From contig NC_014666.1 in the NCBI RefSeq assembly GCF_000166135.1, positions 5,766,001 through 5,830,000 of the forward strand: a stretch of 64,000 nt of DNA. Reading direction: 5' to 3'. Position 1 is the stretch's first letter, and each line of letters opens with the position of its first letter. This document shows positions 8,403-16,712 of this stretch, in pieces. The translations under genes were made by a program, and so were the position numbers. The notes beneath the pieces are model-generated. The model had not been told where the DNA came from, ran no database searches, and saw nothing but the letters and a program-made list of their open reading frames with translations. The stretch comes from Pseudofrankia inefficax. GTDB taxonomy: Bacteria; Actinomycetota; Actinomycetes; Frankiales; Frankiaceae.

Positions 8403-9253
8403 CCGGCCCGGAGTCCGCCAGCGGGACGACGCCGACGCAGCAGCCAGCCGCGACCAGCGCGCCAACGGGCTCCGGTGGTTCCAGCGGCGATCTGGCCGCC
8501 AGCCCGGCAAGGATCGCGCTGGAGCGGCGGGTCCGGGCCGTCACCCCCGCGCGGCTGTTCCTCGGCCGGTCGGGCACGTCCTACCGCACGGCCGACCAGC
8601 TCGCGCTGCGCGCCGACCACGCGGCGGCCCAGGACGCGGTCCACGCCGCCCTTGACCTGGAGACCGGCCCGCTGGCGCCCTTGGTCGACAGCCTCGGCCT
8701 GTTCGCCGTCGACTCGGCCGCCGCCGACCGCGCCACCTACCTGCGCCGCCCCGATCTGGGCCGCGCCCTGTCCGCCGAGGCGCGTGACGAGGTGGCCCGC
8801 CGGTGCCCGCCGGCCGCCGACCTGCAGGTCGTCATCGGCGACGGCCTGTCCGTCGCCGCCGTCGACGCCCAGGTCCCGGCCCTGCTTCCCGCGCTGCTCG
8901 ACGCCGCCCGCGAGGCCGGCTGGAGCGCCGGCCAGGTCTTCGCCGTCCGCAACGCCCGCGTCGGGCTCCTCAACGAGATCGGCGAGCTGCTCGACCCCGG
9001 TGTGGTCGTCCTGCTCATCGGCGAACGCCCCGGCCTCGTCACCGCGCAGAGCCTGAGCGCCTACCTGGCCTGGCGCCCCCGCCCCGGCCACACCGACGCC
9101 GACCGCAACCTCATCTCCAACATCCACCCCCGCGGCGTCGACGCCCCCTCCGCGGTCGCCCGCGTCCTCTCCCTGGCGACGGCGATGCGCGCCGCCGGCA
9201 CCTCAGGCGTCCTCGTCAAGGAAGACCTCGGCCCCGCCGCGCTGGGCAGCTAA
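8399..9253 (+). CDS. eutC: ethanolamine ammonia-lyase, small subunit
   Basis: The small subunit of ethanolamine ammonia-lyase, which helps bind adenosylcobalamin in the EutB6C6 complex. It has 284 residues, with a variable Ser/Thr/Gly-rich leader of about 35 residues. The conserved body follows: RLFLGRSGTSYRTADQLALR, ADHAAAQDAVHAAL, LQVVIGDGLSVAAVD, VLLIGERPGL, SAYLAWRPRPGHTDADRN and SNIHPRGV. It is coupled to eutB by a GTGA overlap, ensuring matched amounts of the two subunits. No other cobalamin-related gene is in the window. Confidence 0.95.
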   Translation: MTGPESASGTTPTQQPAATSAPTGSGGSSGDLAASPARIALERRVRAVTPARLFLGRSGTSYRTADQLALRADHAAAQDAVHAALDLETGPLAPLVDSLGLFAVDSAAADRATYLRRPDLGRALSAEARDEVARRCPPAADLQVVIGDGLSVAAVDAQVPALLPALLDAAREAGWSAGQVFAVRNARVGLLNEIGELLDPGVVVLLIGERPGLVTAQSLSAYLAWRPRPGHTDADRNLISNIHPRGVDAPSAVARVLSLATAMRAAGTSGVLVKEDLGPAALGS

Positions 9254-9780
9254 CGCAGACCGTCGCGGCGGCCCGGCCAGCGTCGCGCACCCTGATCGCT
9301 CGCAGGCCAGCCGTGGCCTCTGGGGCCGGGTCCTTTCGTGGGACGGGACGGCTGCCAGTCGACGCCAGGTCGCCCTCGTCCCGAGACCGGCAAGATCGTT
9401 GTTTTCGCCCTCGCATGGCTGTAACCGAGGCGGTTTCGTGACCACCTGAGGGCCAAAACGACGATCAAGCACGCGGGCCGACCTCACCGCCGCGCCGGAT
9501 TCCACCGTCCAGCTCGGCGACCCGCCACGGCCTACGTCGGTGGGTAGCGCCGGGTCGTCCAGGACGTTCCGACGCCGTCGGATCTGGCCGGCGGGTTGAG
9601 CGGCGTGGGCGGTGTCGCGGGATGGGTACCGGTTTGAGCGCAGTGGTGTAGGGTCGCCCCACCGCTGAGACTGGGCGTGGCTGGTAGTCAGGGGCAGGCC
9701 ACCTCAGGAGAGGCGCGACAAGCGACCTGGTCTCTGCCACGGCGAGGTCCGGAAATTCTGCGTTCCCTCGGAGGTCTCGG
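9254..9780. other. non-coding gap containing hairpin repeat copy 2
   Basis: Between eutC and the next methyltransferase I see no credible gene. The stretch holds one copy of the dispersed hairpin repeat (9392-9469), and just before the next start codon the ribosome binding site GGAGG near 9770. The remainder is featureless GC-rich sequence with short open frames that lack codon bias. Confidence 0.6.
9392..9469. repeat. dispersed hairpin repeat, copy 2
   Basis: The left arm AAGATCGTTGTTTTCGCCCT (9392-9411) pairs with the right arm ending ACGATCAAG (9469). The inner sequences are ATGGCTGTAACCG on the left and CGGTTTCGTGACCACC on the right, giving an imperfect long hairpin. The left arm closely matches the reverse complement of the right arm of copy 4, so the two copies lie in opposite orientation. 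Confidence 0.85.
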
Positions 9781-10578
9781 GTGGCCGAACTGCGCGTCGA
9801 CGTCGCGCACTCCGCGCGGATATACGACTACGTCCTGGACGGCAAGACGAACTATCCGCCGGACCGCGAAGCCGCCGAGCTTCTCATGGCCGCTTTCCCG
9901 AACACCCGGACCGCGGCTCGGCAGAACCGGGCGTTCCTGCATCGGGCCAGCCGCTTCCTCGCCGAGCGGAAGGGCATCGACCAGTTTCTCGACATCGGCA
10001 CGGGAATCCCGACGTCCCCGAACCTGCACGAGGTCGTCCAGGCGGTCCGGCCGGCGTCGCGCGTCGTCTACGTGGACAACGACCCCATTGTCCTCGCGCA
10101 TGCGCGCGCCCTGCTGACCAGCTCCGCCGAGGGCCGGACCGCCTATCTCGACGCGGATCTGAACCGGCCGGCCGACATTCTGACGAGCCCGGTGCTGAGC
10201 GGCACGCTGGATCTGTCCCGCCCGGTCGCGCTGTCGCTGCTCGCGGTTCTGCATTTCCTGCCCGACGCGGCCCAGCCGGGCGCTCTCATCGAGCGGCTGA
10301 TGGCGGAACTGCCGACCGGCAGTTACCTGGTGATCAGCCACGCCACCGATGACCGTTCGACCCCGGACGCCACCCAGCGCCTCGTCGACCTCTACGGCAA
10401 ACAGCAGATATCGATCCAGATGCGCAGCCGCGACGAGGTCGCGGCGCTGGTCCCGGCCGGAATGGAACTCGTCGAGCCGGGAATCACCTTCCTGCACCGC
10501 TGGCACCCGGACTCCGAAGCCGACCAGTACGCCGACGACGACGCTCCCCTGTACGGCCTGATCGCCCGGAAACTCTGA
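9781..10578 (+). CDS. SAM-dependent methyltransferase, DUF574 family
   Basis: A 265-residue protein of the actinobacterial DUF574 (Methyltransf_19) family. The N-terminus has the family signature SARIYDYVLDGKTNYPPDREAA. The SAM-binding motif I region is FLDIGTGIPTSPNLHEV, followed by VVYVDNDPIVLAHARALL (acidic residue for the ribose hydroxyls) and YLDADLNRPADIL. The C-terminal motif ITFLHRWHPD is usual. GTG at 9781 follows GGAGG. These proteins occur in many copies in actinobacterial genomes and their substrates are largely unknown. It stands alone here, convergent with the ABC exporter gene. Confidence 0.9.
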   Translation: MAELRVDVAHSARIYDYVLDGKTNYPPDREAAELLMAAFPNTRTAARQNRAFLHRASRFLAERKGIDQFLDIGTGIPTSPNLHEVVQAVRPASRVVYVDNDPIVLAHARALLTSSAEGRTAYLDADLNRPADILTSPVLSGTLDLSRPVALSLLAVLHFLPDAAQPGALIERLMAELPTGSYLVISHATDDRSTPDATQRLVDLYGKQQISIQMRSRDEVAALVPAGMELVEPGITFLHRWHPDSEADQYADDDAPLYGLIARKL

Positions 10579-10601
10579 CCGACGAGAAACTCTGACCGAC
10601 G

Positions 10602-13600
10602 TCAGTCGGCCGGCGTGGCCGTCGTCGCGGTGACGAGTTCGAACGCGCGCCACATGGCGGCGTAACGGCCGGCGGCGGCGAGGAGCTCGGCGTGGGTGCC
10701 GGTCTCGGCGATGCGGCCGGCGTCGAGGACGACGATCCGGTCGGCGCCGCGGGCGGTCTGCAGGCGGTGGGCGATCAGGATCGTGGTGCGGGCCCGCGAG
10801 ATCCGCTGCATGGCCGCCGTCACCCGGGCCTCGGTCGCGAGGTCCAGGTTGGAGGTCGCCTCGTCGAGCAGGAGGACGGCCGGGTCGACGAGCTCCGCGC
10901 GAGCCAGGGCGATGAGCTGGCGCTGGCCGGCCGACAGCGACCGGCCGCGCTCGGCGACCTCGTGCAGGTAGCCGCCGGACAGGGTCGCGATGAACTCGTG
11001 GGCGCCGACGGCCCGGGCCGCCGCCTCGACCTCGGCGTCGGTCGCCTCCGGCCGGCCGTAGGCGATGTTGTCCCGGATGGTGCCGGTGAACAGGAACGCC
11101 TCCTGCGGCACGTAGCCGAGCTGCTGGCGGAACGCCGGGAGATCGAGCCCGCGCAGGTCCTGGCCGTCGACCCGGACCGAGCCGGCGTCGGGGTCGTAGA
11201 ACCGGGCGAGCAGCTTCATGACCGTCGACTTGCCCGCGCCCGTCTCGCCGACCAGCGCGACCGTCTCGCCGGCGCGGACCCGCAGGTCGACGCCGCGCAG
11301 CGCCTCCGGCGGCCGGGCCGCCCGGGCGGCCGCGGCGGCGGCCATCGTCCGGGCGTCCTTGCCGGGGGTCCGCGCCTCGGTCCAGCCGCGCTGGCCGAGC
11401 CCGGCGGCCACGGCCGCGGACGCCGTCGAGACCGGGCCGGTCGGGTAGGCGAACCGGACGTCGTCGAGGGTCAGCTCGCCGCGCAGCCGGGCAGGGACGA
11501 TCGCGTCGGGTGCCGGCGGGGTGAGCGTGCGCAGCCGCATCAGCTCGGCGATCCGGCTGACCGACACCCTGGTCTGCTGCCAGGAGTCGAACACCTGGGA
11601 CAGCTGCTGGATCGGCGAGAAGAACATGTCGATGTAGAGCAGGAACGCGATGAGCCCACCGGCGGTGAGGTTCCCGTGCGCGATGAGGGCCGAGCCGAAG
11701 CCGAGCACGATCGCGTCGGCGACCGACGACAGGAACTGGACGAACGGGAAGTAGGTCGCGACGATGCGCTGCGCGGCGACCCGCGAGTCCAGGTATGCCC
11801 GGCCGAGGCCGTGGAAGTGTTCGGTGGTGCGGGCCTCGTGCACGAACGCCTGCGCCTCGCGGACCCCGGAGATGGACTCCTGGAAGTCCGCGTTGACGAT
11901 CGCGATCCGTTCCCGGGACAGGTCATACAGCCTGGCCGCCCTGCTGCGGAAGGGGATGGTCGCGATGACGAGCGGGATCACCACTGTCAGGGTGAGCAGG
12001 CCCAGCTCCAGGTTCATCACGACCAGCGCGACGCCGACGCCGACGAAGGTCACCAGCGCGACCAGCGCGGCCAGCAGGCCGGTCTCGATGAGCGCCTCGA
12101 ACTGGTCGACGTCGGTCGTCATCCGGGTCATGATCCGGCCGGACATCTCACGCTCGTAGTAGTCGAGCGAGAGCCGCTGCAGCTGGGCGAAGACGCGGAT
12201 GCGCAGCGAGAGCATGATCCGCTCCGCGGCCCGGCCGGTCACGAACGTCTCGCCGATCTGGTCGGCCCAGTCGACCAGCGTCAGCGCCAGGAACAGCACC
12301 GAGGCGACCCACACCGCGGCCATCGAGCCCTCGGTGACACCCCGGTCGACGCCGATCTTCACGAGGGTGGGCCCGGCGAGGCCGATGACGGCGTCGACGA
12401 CGACGAACAGCAGGCCGAACAGCATCGGCCGGCGGAATCGGATCAGCAGCCGGCGCAGGCTGAAGTCGGGGTCGGGCCCGCCCTCGGTGGCGAGGTCGAC
12501 GGCCGCGACGTCCCCGATCGGCGGCAGCGCGTCGACCCGGGCGAGCAGTTCGGGGGTCGGCGCGAGGTTCAGCCGCCAGGTGCCCCCGGCCGCGCCGCGG
12601 GCGGCGCCGCCACCGAGCCCGGCGCCGAGCCCACCGCCGGCGAGCAGCTGGGCCCGTTTGCCCGCGGCGGTCGCGGCGCCGGCCCGGCCGGCGGACTGCT
12701 GGGCCTTGGCCGCGTCCCAGGCGTCGGCCGTCGTCGTGATCGCGGCGGTCCCGGAGATCGCCGCGAACGCCTCGACGCTGTCGCCGAGCTGGGCGGCCAG
12801 CGCCGGGTCGAGGCCGGAGAGCAGCTCGCGGTAGAGGGAGCTGCGCTCGGACAGCTCGTCGTGGGTGCCCTGGTCGACGACCCGGCCCTGGTCGAGGACC
12901 ACGACCCGGTCGGCCAGGTGCAGGGTGGACACCCGGTGGGCGACCAGCACCGTGGTCCGCCCCGGCAGCACGTCCCGCAGGGCGTCGTGGATGGTCGCCT
13001 CGGTCCGGGCGTCGACGGCGCTGGTCGCGTCGTCGAGCACGAGGATCCGCGGGTCGGCAAGGATCGCCCTGGCCAGCGCGACCCGCTGGCGCTGCCCACC
13101 GGACAGCGACAGGCCGCGTTCGCCGACGACGGTGTCGTAGCCGAGCGGGAGGCCGACGATGAAGTCGTGCGCGCCGGCGGCGCGGGCCGCCGCCTCGACC
13201 TGCTCCTGGGTCACGCCCTGTTCCTGAGTGACGCCCTGTTCCTGAGTGACGCCGCCGCCGGCCCGGCCGTAGGCGATGTTGGCGCGGACCGTGTCGGAGA
13301 ACAGGAAGCTCTCCTCGAACGCGAACCCGACCTGGCGGCGCAGCGAGGCGAGCCGCACGTCGCGCAGGTCGTGGCCGTCGAGCGTCACCCGGCCCGCGTC
13401 CGGGTCGTGGAACCGGCCCAGGAACGCGGCCACCGTCGACTTGCCGCTGCCGCTCGGCCCGATGATCGCGACCCGCTCGCCGGCGCCGATCCGCAGATCG
13501 AAGCCGCGCAGCACCGGCGGGCCGTCGGGGTAGGCGTACTCGACGTTCTCGAAGACGATCTCGCCACGGACCGGGCCGAGCTCCACCGCGTCCGGCCGGT

Positions 13601-14666
13601 CGGCGATCGAGGCCGGGAGCTCCAGCAGCTGGAAGATCCGTTCGACGCTGGCCCGGGCCTGCTGGCCCATCGTGAGGACACCGGCGAGCTGCCGGGCCGG
13701 CGAGGTGAACTGGGCGACGTAGGTCGAGAACGCGAGGAACGTGCCGATCGTGATCGAGCCGCGGACGGCCATCCAGCCGCCGAGGGCGAGGATCGCGACC
13801 TGGGCGAGCGCCGGCACCGCCTCCAGCAGCGGCCCGTACCGGGACTTCATCCGGACCGCGCGCATCCGCGAGCCGTAGAGAGTGCCGGTCGCGGCGGCGA
13901 GCCGGCGCAGCTCCCGCTCCTCCTGGCCGAACGCCTTCACCACCCGGACGCCGTTGACGTCCTCGTCGACGATCTGCGCGACGTCGCCCTCGCGCTGCTG
14001 GGCGTCCCAGCTCGCCGGGAACACCCGGGTCCGCAGCCGGTAGGAGACGGCGACCAGCGCGGGCGCGACGACCAGGCCGACGACGGCGAGGCCGGGCGCC
14101 AGGATGAACATGACGATCAGCGAGCCGAGCATCATCAGCAGGTTGCCGGACAGCAGCGGCAGGAACATCAGCAGGCCCTGGACCAGCGCCGAGTCCGAGT
14201 TCGCGCGGGCGACCAGCTGGCCGGTGGGCATCCGGCTCAGGTTGTCCTGGTCCATCGTCAGCAGATGGTCGTGCATGGCGTTGCGCAGGTCGTACTGGAC
14301 GGCGAGGGCCGCCTTGCCGCCGTAGTAGCGCCGCAGGTGGGCGAAGCCGAAGCTGGTGATCGCGACGGCGATCAGGAGCAGCAGCCATGGCCACAGCGGT
14401 GCGCTGCGCTGGACGATCACCCCGTCGACGATCTGGCGCGCCACCAGCGGCACGAAGGCCTGGGACCCGCTGCCGAACACCGACCCGACCAGGGCCAGCG
14501 CGACGGCGCCCTTGTGCCGCAGCAGGCAGCCCCACAGCCGCCGGATCCAGCCGGGCCCCTGCGGCGCGGCCGGCTCGTCTAACCGGGGCGGTTCGGTGAC
14601 CGGCGGCCGGGCGGCGGCTGGCCCGGCGGCGGCGAGGTACCGAGCGTCCCCAGGGTTCGTGGTCAT
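10602..14666 (-). CDS. fused double ABC exporter (TM-NBD-TM-NBD)
   Basis: A 1354-residue protein joining two ABC half-exporters. The first half has a six-helix membrane domain (about residues 45-340), Walker A GPSGSGKST, signature LSGGQRQR and Walker B ILVLDDATSAVD. The second has its membrane domain from about residue 745, Walker A GETGAGKST, signature LSAGQRQL and Walker B VLLLDEATSNLD. In the first domain the catalytic Glu after Walker B is Asp, in the second it is Glu, so the transporter is asymmetric like heterodimeric multidrug exporters (BmrCD, TM287/288). GVTQEQ is repeated three times between Walker A and signature of the first domain. A long Gly/Ala-rich linker joins the halves. ATG at 14666 with GGAG is preferred over GTG at 14672. 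A MarR gene lies just upstream on the same strand, suggesting drug or stress induction. Confidence 0.92.
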   Translation of the reverse strand: MTTNPGDARYLAAAGPAAARPPVTEPPRLDEPAAPQGPGWIRRLWGCLLRHKGAVALALVGSVFGSGSQAFVPLVARQIVDGVIVQRSAPLWPWLLLLIAVAITSFGFAHLRRYYGGKAALAVQYDLRNAMHDHLLTMDQDNLSRMPTGQLVARANSDSALVQGLLMFLPLLSGNLLMMLGSLIVMFILAPGLAVVGLVVAPALVAVSYRLRTRVFPASWDAQQREGDVAQIVDEDVNGVRVVKAFGQEERELRRLAAATGTLYGSRMRAVRMKSRYGPLLEAVPALAQVAILALGGWMAVRGSITIGTFLAFSTYVAQFTSPARQLAGVLTMGQQARASVERIFQLLELPASIADRPDAVELGPVRGEIVFENVEYAYPDGPPVLRGFDLRIGAGERVAIIGPSGSGKSTVAAFLGRFHDPDAGRVTLDGHDLRDVRLASLRRQVGFAFEESFLFSDTVRANIAYGRAGGGVTQEQGVTQEQGVTQEQVEAAARAAGAHDFIVGLPLGYDTVVGERGLSLSGGQRQRVALARAILADPRILVLDDATSAVDARTEATIHDALRDVLPGRTTVLVAHRVSTLHLADRVVVLDQGRVVDQGTHDELSERSSLYRELLSGLDPALAAQLGDSVEAFAAISGTAAITTTADAWDAAKAQQSAGRAGAATAAGKRAQLLAGGGLGAGLGGGAARGAAGGTWRLNLAPTPELLARVDALPPIGDVAAVDLATEGGPDPDFSLRRLLIRFRRPMLFGLLFVVVDAVIGLAGPTLVKIGVDRGVTEGSMAAVWVASVLFLALTLVDWADQIGETFVTGRAAERIMLSLRIRVFAQLQRLSLDYYEREMSGRIMTRMTTDVDQFEALIETGLLAALVALVTFVGVGVALVVMNLELGLLTLTVVIPLVIATIPFRSRAARLYDLSRERIAIVNADFQESISGVREAQAFVHEARTTEHFHGLGRAYLDSRVAAQRIVATYFPFVQFLSSVADAIVLGFGSALIAHGNLTAGGLIAFLLYIDMFFSPIQQLSQVFDSWQQTRVSVSRIAELMRLRTLTPPAPDAIVPARLRGELTLDDVRFAYPTGPVSTASAAVAAGLGQRGWTEARTPGKDARTMAAAAAARAARPPEALRGVDLRVRAGETVALVGETGAGKSTVMKLLARFYDPDAGSVRVDGQDLRGLDLPAFRQQLGYVPQEAFLFTGTIRDNIAYGRPEATDAEVEAAARAVGAHEFIATLSGGYLHEVAERGRSLSAGQRQLIALARAELVDPAVLLLDEATSNLDLATEARVTAAMQRISRARTTILIAHRLQTARGADRIVVLDAGRIAETGTHAELLAAAGRYAAMWRAFELVTATTATPAD
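13203..13253. repeat. 18-nt in-frame tandem repeat in ABC exporter
   Basis: The unit ACGCCCTGTTCCTGAGTG (plus strand) is present almost three times and encodes GVTQEQ x3 on the minus strand. It lies in a surface loop of the first nucleotide-binding domain, before VEAAARAAGAHDFI. The unit is a multiple of three, so copy number could change without breaking the frame. Confidence 0.85.
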
Positions 14667-14675
14667 CGACACTCC

Positions 14676-14732
14676 GTAGCTCGGGATTCGGTAGCTCGGG
14701 TTCGGCGGCTCGGGTTCGGCAGTTCAGGCTCG
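14676..14732. repeat. 14-nt tandem repeat between MarR and ABC genes
   Basis: Four imperfect units with period 14-15 follow each other (GTAGCTCGGGATTCG, GTAGCTCGGGTTCG, GCGGCTCGGGTTCG, GCAGTTCAGGCTCG). They fill the gap between the MarR gene and the ABC start and run into the last codons of the MarR gene. Confidence 0.7.
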
Positions 14733-15197
14733 CCGTGTGAGTCCCCGAGCGGCGGCGCGGTCGGCGAGGTAGCCGTCGACGGCGCCGTCGAGTGCCCGCA
14801 GGGCGTCGAGGACGGCCGCTGGTTCGGGGGTCCGGGCGGCGAGCTCGCCGAGACGGTCGAGCATCGCCCGCTCGGCCGCGTCGAGGACGGCCCGGCCGTC
14901 GTCCGTGAGCCGCAGCGCGGCGGCGCGCTGATCGTCGTCGACGGCGGCGCGGGTCAGCAGGCCGCGTTGACGCAGCGACTCGACGGTGGCGCTGATGGTC
15001 GGCTTGCCGAGCGCGAGCCGGGCCGCGATCCGCGACGCTCGCTCGTCGCCGGCCGCGACGGAGGCCAGCACCCGGTACTGCGCCAGGCTCAGCTCCCCCG
15101 ACGCCCGCTCCAGGACCCGTGCCGCGCCAACCAGCGCGCGCACGGCCGCGGCGGGCACGACCGCGGCGGGCGTTTCGACCGGCGCAGGCGTCTCCAT
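14724..15197 (-). CDS. MarR-family transcriptional regulator
   Basis: A 157-residue winged helix-turn-helix regulator. The core is LSLAQYRVLASVAAGDE, RIAARLALGKPTISATVESLRQRGLL (helix-turn-helix and recognition helix) and the wing RAAVDDDQRAAALRLTDDGRAVL. MarR proteins are dimeric repressors that release DNA on binding phenolic or drug-like ligands. It is the first gene of a probable two-gene operon with the fused ABC exporter, 57 bases downstream. An inverted repeat just upstream of its start (15207-15233) is a likely autoregulatory operator. Confidence 0.88.
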   Translation of the reverse strand: METPAPVETPAAVVPAAAVRALVGAARVLERASGELSLAQYRVLASVAAGDERASRIAARLALGKPTISATVESLRQRGLLTRAAVDDDQRAAALRLTDDGRAVLDAAERAMLDRLGELAARTPEPAAVLDALRALDGAVDGYLADRAAARGLTRRA

Positions 15198-15206
15198 GTC
15201 CCCGAC

Positions 15207-15233
15207 GTTACCAAATTAGTTCGGGTAACGAAC
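15207..15233. promoter_or_regulatory. putative MarR operator
   Basis: GTTACC (15207-15212) and GGTAAC (15224-15229) form an inverted repeat with 11 bases between, overlapped by GTTCG/CGAAC (15219-15223 and 15229-15233). The site lies 10-36 bases upstream of the MarR start and has an AT-rich centre (AAATTAG) that is unusual for this DNA. Confidence 0.55.
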
Positions 15234-15297
15234 CAGATCGTCACGGGGAAAGCCTGCTGGCACCAGGTGCCGGCCCAACCTGGGCCAGGCCGGGCCG

Positions 15298-15333
15298 GGT
15301 TGGTGCTGGGTTGGTGCTGGGTTGGTGCTGGGC
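15298..15333. repeat. 11-nt direct repeat, three copies
   Basis: GGTTGGTGCTG is repeated three times without interruption in the gap between the MarR gene and the small antitoxin-like gene. No coding or structural role is apparent. Confidence 0.75.
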
Positions 15334-15385
15334 CGCGCCTGCGCGGGGTTCGGCGAAACCCCCGCGCGGCGGGCCACCGGGCCGG

Positions 15386-15592
15386 TCAGTCGTTCTGGTC
15401 GCCCAGCTTCTCGACGAAGTCCTGGGCCTTGTCGACCCCGGTGTCGATGTGGTCGCTGTACTTGCCGCCGGTCTTGTCGTCGACCAGGTCGCCGGCCTTC
15501 TCCAGGCCGCCCTTGATCGCGTCAGCGTGGTCGCCGGCCAGGTCCTCGGCCTTGTCCTTGAGATCGCCGAGGTTCTTCAGGTTGTCGAACAT
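15386..15592 (-). CDS. MT0933-like antitoxin-family small protein
   Basis: A 68-residue, highly charged, helix-forming protein. It begins MFDNLKNLGDLKDKAEDLAG and ends with TGGKYSDHIDTGVDKAQDFV, the signature of the MT0933/Rv0909 antitoxin family (PF14013). ATG at 15592 is preferred because the family starts with this motif and GAGAGG lies just upstream. The annotated mycobacterial member is paired with a toxin gene; no toxin-like ORF is adjacent here, where the neighbours are the MarR-ABC operon and a LysR gene. Many actinobacterial members stand alone and may have a stress-related rather than an antitoxin role. Its function here is unproven. Confidence 0.82.
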   Translation of the reverse strand: MFDNLKNLGDLKDKAEDLAGDHADAIKGGLEKAGDLVDDKTGGKYSDHIDTGVDKAQDFVEKLGDQND

Positions 15593-15735
15593 GCGTGGGC
15601 CTCTCTCCGTACGGCTGCGAACGCGGCACAAGTGAGCCTATGGAAGCCTGGCGGGCCCGATGCCCGATCCAGCGTCTGATCAGCCGGTTCACCGCGTCCC
15701 CGCAGGCACGAACGGGCGTGGGCACCCGGCCGTGG

Positions 15736-16623
15736 TCAGGCCCCGAGCAGGGTGGCGAGGAGCCGGCCCGCGGCACCGGTGTCGGCGGTGACCCCGGCGA
15801 GCACCTCGGCCCGGTACTCCAGCCGCGGCTCGGCGACCGGGACGGCGGCGACGTCGGCGCGGCCGGCGACCGCCCAGGCCGGCAGCAGGACGAGGCCGGC
15901 GCCGGCCGCGACGAGCGCGGCGAGGCCGGCGAGGTCGGTGCCCGCGTAGACGGCGCAGTGCGGCAGCCGTTCGGCGCCGACGGCGCGACGGACGTCGGCC
16001 GCAGAAGCCGCCGCCGCGGGCGCGTCCAGCCAGCGGGCGTCGGCGAGGTCGGCGAGCCGCAGGCCGGGGCGGCGGGCGAACGGATGGTCGGCCGGCAGGA
16101 TGACGCTGACCGGGTCGACGGCGATCTCCACCGCGCGCAGCGGGCCGACGTCCGGCAGCCGCAACGGGTCGCCGGGCGTGGCGAGGCCGACGGCCAGGCC
16201 CAGCTCGCAGGCACCGCGCGCCACGTCGATCGCGACCGCGTCCAGGGCGGCCACGGTGATCGTGACGTCGAGGCGTGGCATCGAGCCCATCGCCGCGCCG
16301 AACGCGGCCGCGAGCCGGGGCATGGCGAGCGGGCAGGCGGCGACCCGCAACTGGTCGGGCGGGCCGCCGGCCGCGCGCAGCACGTCGGCGCGGGCGGCGG
16401 ACGCCCGCAGCAGCAGCGGCTCGGCGTGCTCGAGCAGCCGCGCGCCGGCGGCGGTCGTGGCGACCGGCCGCCGGGTCAGCAGGGCCGCGCCGCCCAGCGA
16501 CGCCTCCAGCGCGGCGATCTGCTGGGACACGGCGCTCTGGGTGTAGCCGAGCTCCCGAGCGGCCGCCGAGAACGAGCCGGAGCGGGCGACCGCGGTGAAG
16601 GTACGAAGCAGCACCAGGTCCAC
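15736..16623 (-). CDS. LysR-family transcriptional regulator
   Basis: A 295-residue LysR regulator. The N-terminal helix-turn-helix is LLRTFTAVARSGSFSAAARELGYTQSAVSQQI with LTRRPVATTAAGARLLEHA after it. The C-terminal two thirds is the effector-binding periplasmic-binding-protein-like domain, with LGLAVGLATPG and VSVILPADHPFA. The GTG start at 16623 lies about 90 bases from the divergent amidotransferase-like gene. This is the standard arrangement in which a LysR protein controls its divergent neighbour and itself. The effector is unknown. Confidence 0.9.
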   Translation of the reverse strand: MDLVLLRTFTAVARSGSFSAAARELGYTQSAVSQQIAALEASLGGAALLTRRPVATTAAGARLLEHAEPLLLRASAARADVLRAAGGPPDQLRVAACPLAMPRLAAAFGAAMGSMPRLDVTITVAALDAVAIDVARGACELGLAVGLATPGDPLRLPDVGPLRAVEIAVDPVSVILPADHPFARRPGLRLADLADARWLDAPAAAASAADVRRAVGAERLPHCAVYAGTDLAGLAALVAAGAGLVLLPAWAVAGRADVAAVPVAEPRLEYRAEVLAGVTADTGAAGRLLATLLGA

Positions 16624-16654
16624 CAGGCCAGTCTCGCCGACATCAGCGCCGCTT

Positions 16655-16671
16655 ATCGAGGGACCAGCGAT
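16655..16671. promoter_or_regulatory. putative LysR-type operator
   Basis: ATCG-N9-CGAT, a dyad of the size expected for LysR-family sites (T-N11-A core), lies in the 89-bp gap between the LysR gene and the divergent amidotransferase-like gene. Confidence 0.5.
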
Positions 16672-16712
16672 TATCGTTGGACCTGAACCGGCCGGCTGCC
16701 CAGCATCAGGGC

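Noticed and set aside
10692-14582. 1296-codon open frame opposite the ABC exporter gene
   Set aside because: It is the antisense shadow of a clear ABC transporter; the composition (Arg, Asp, Gly, Gln-rich) and absence of any domain are typical of high-GC antisense frames.
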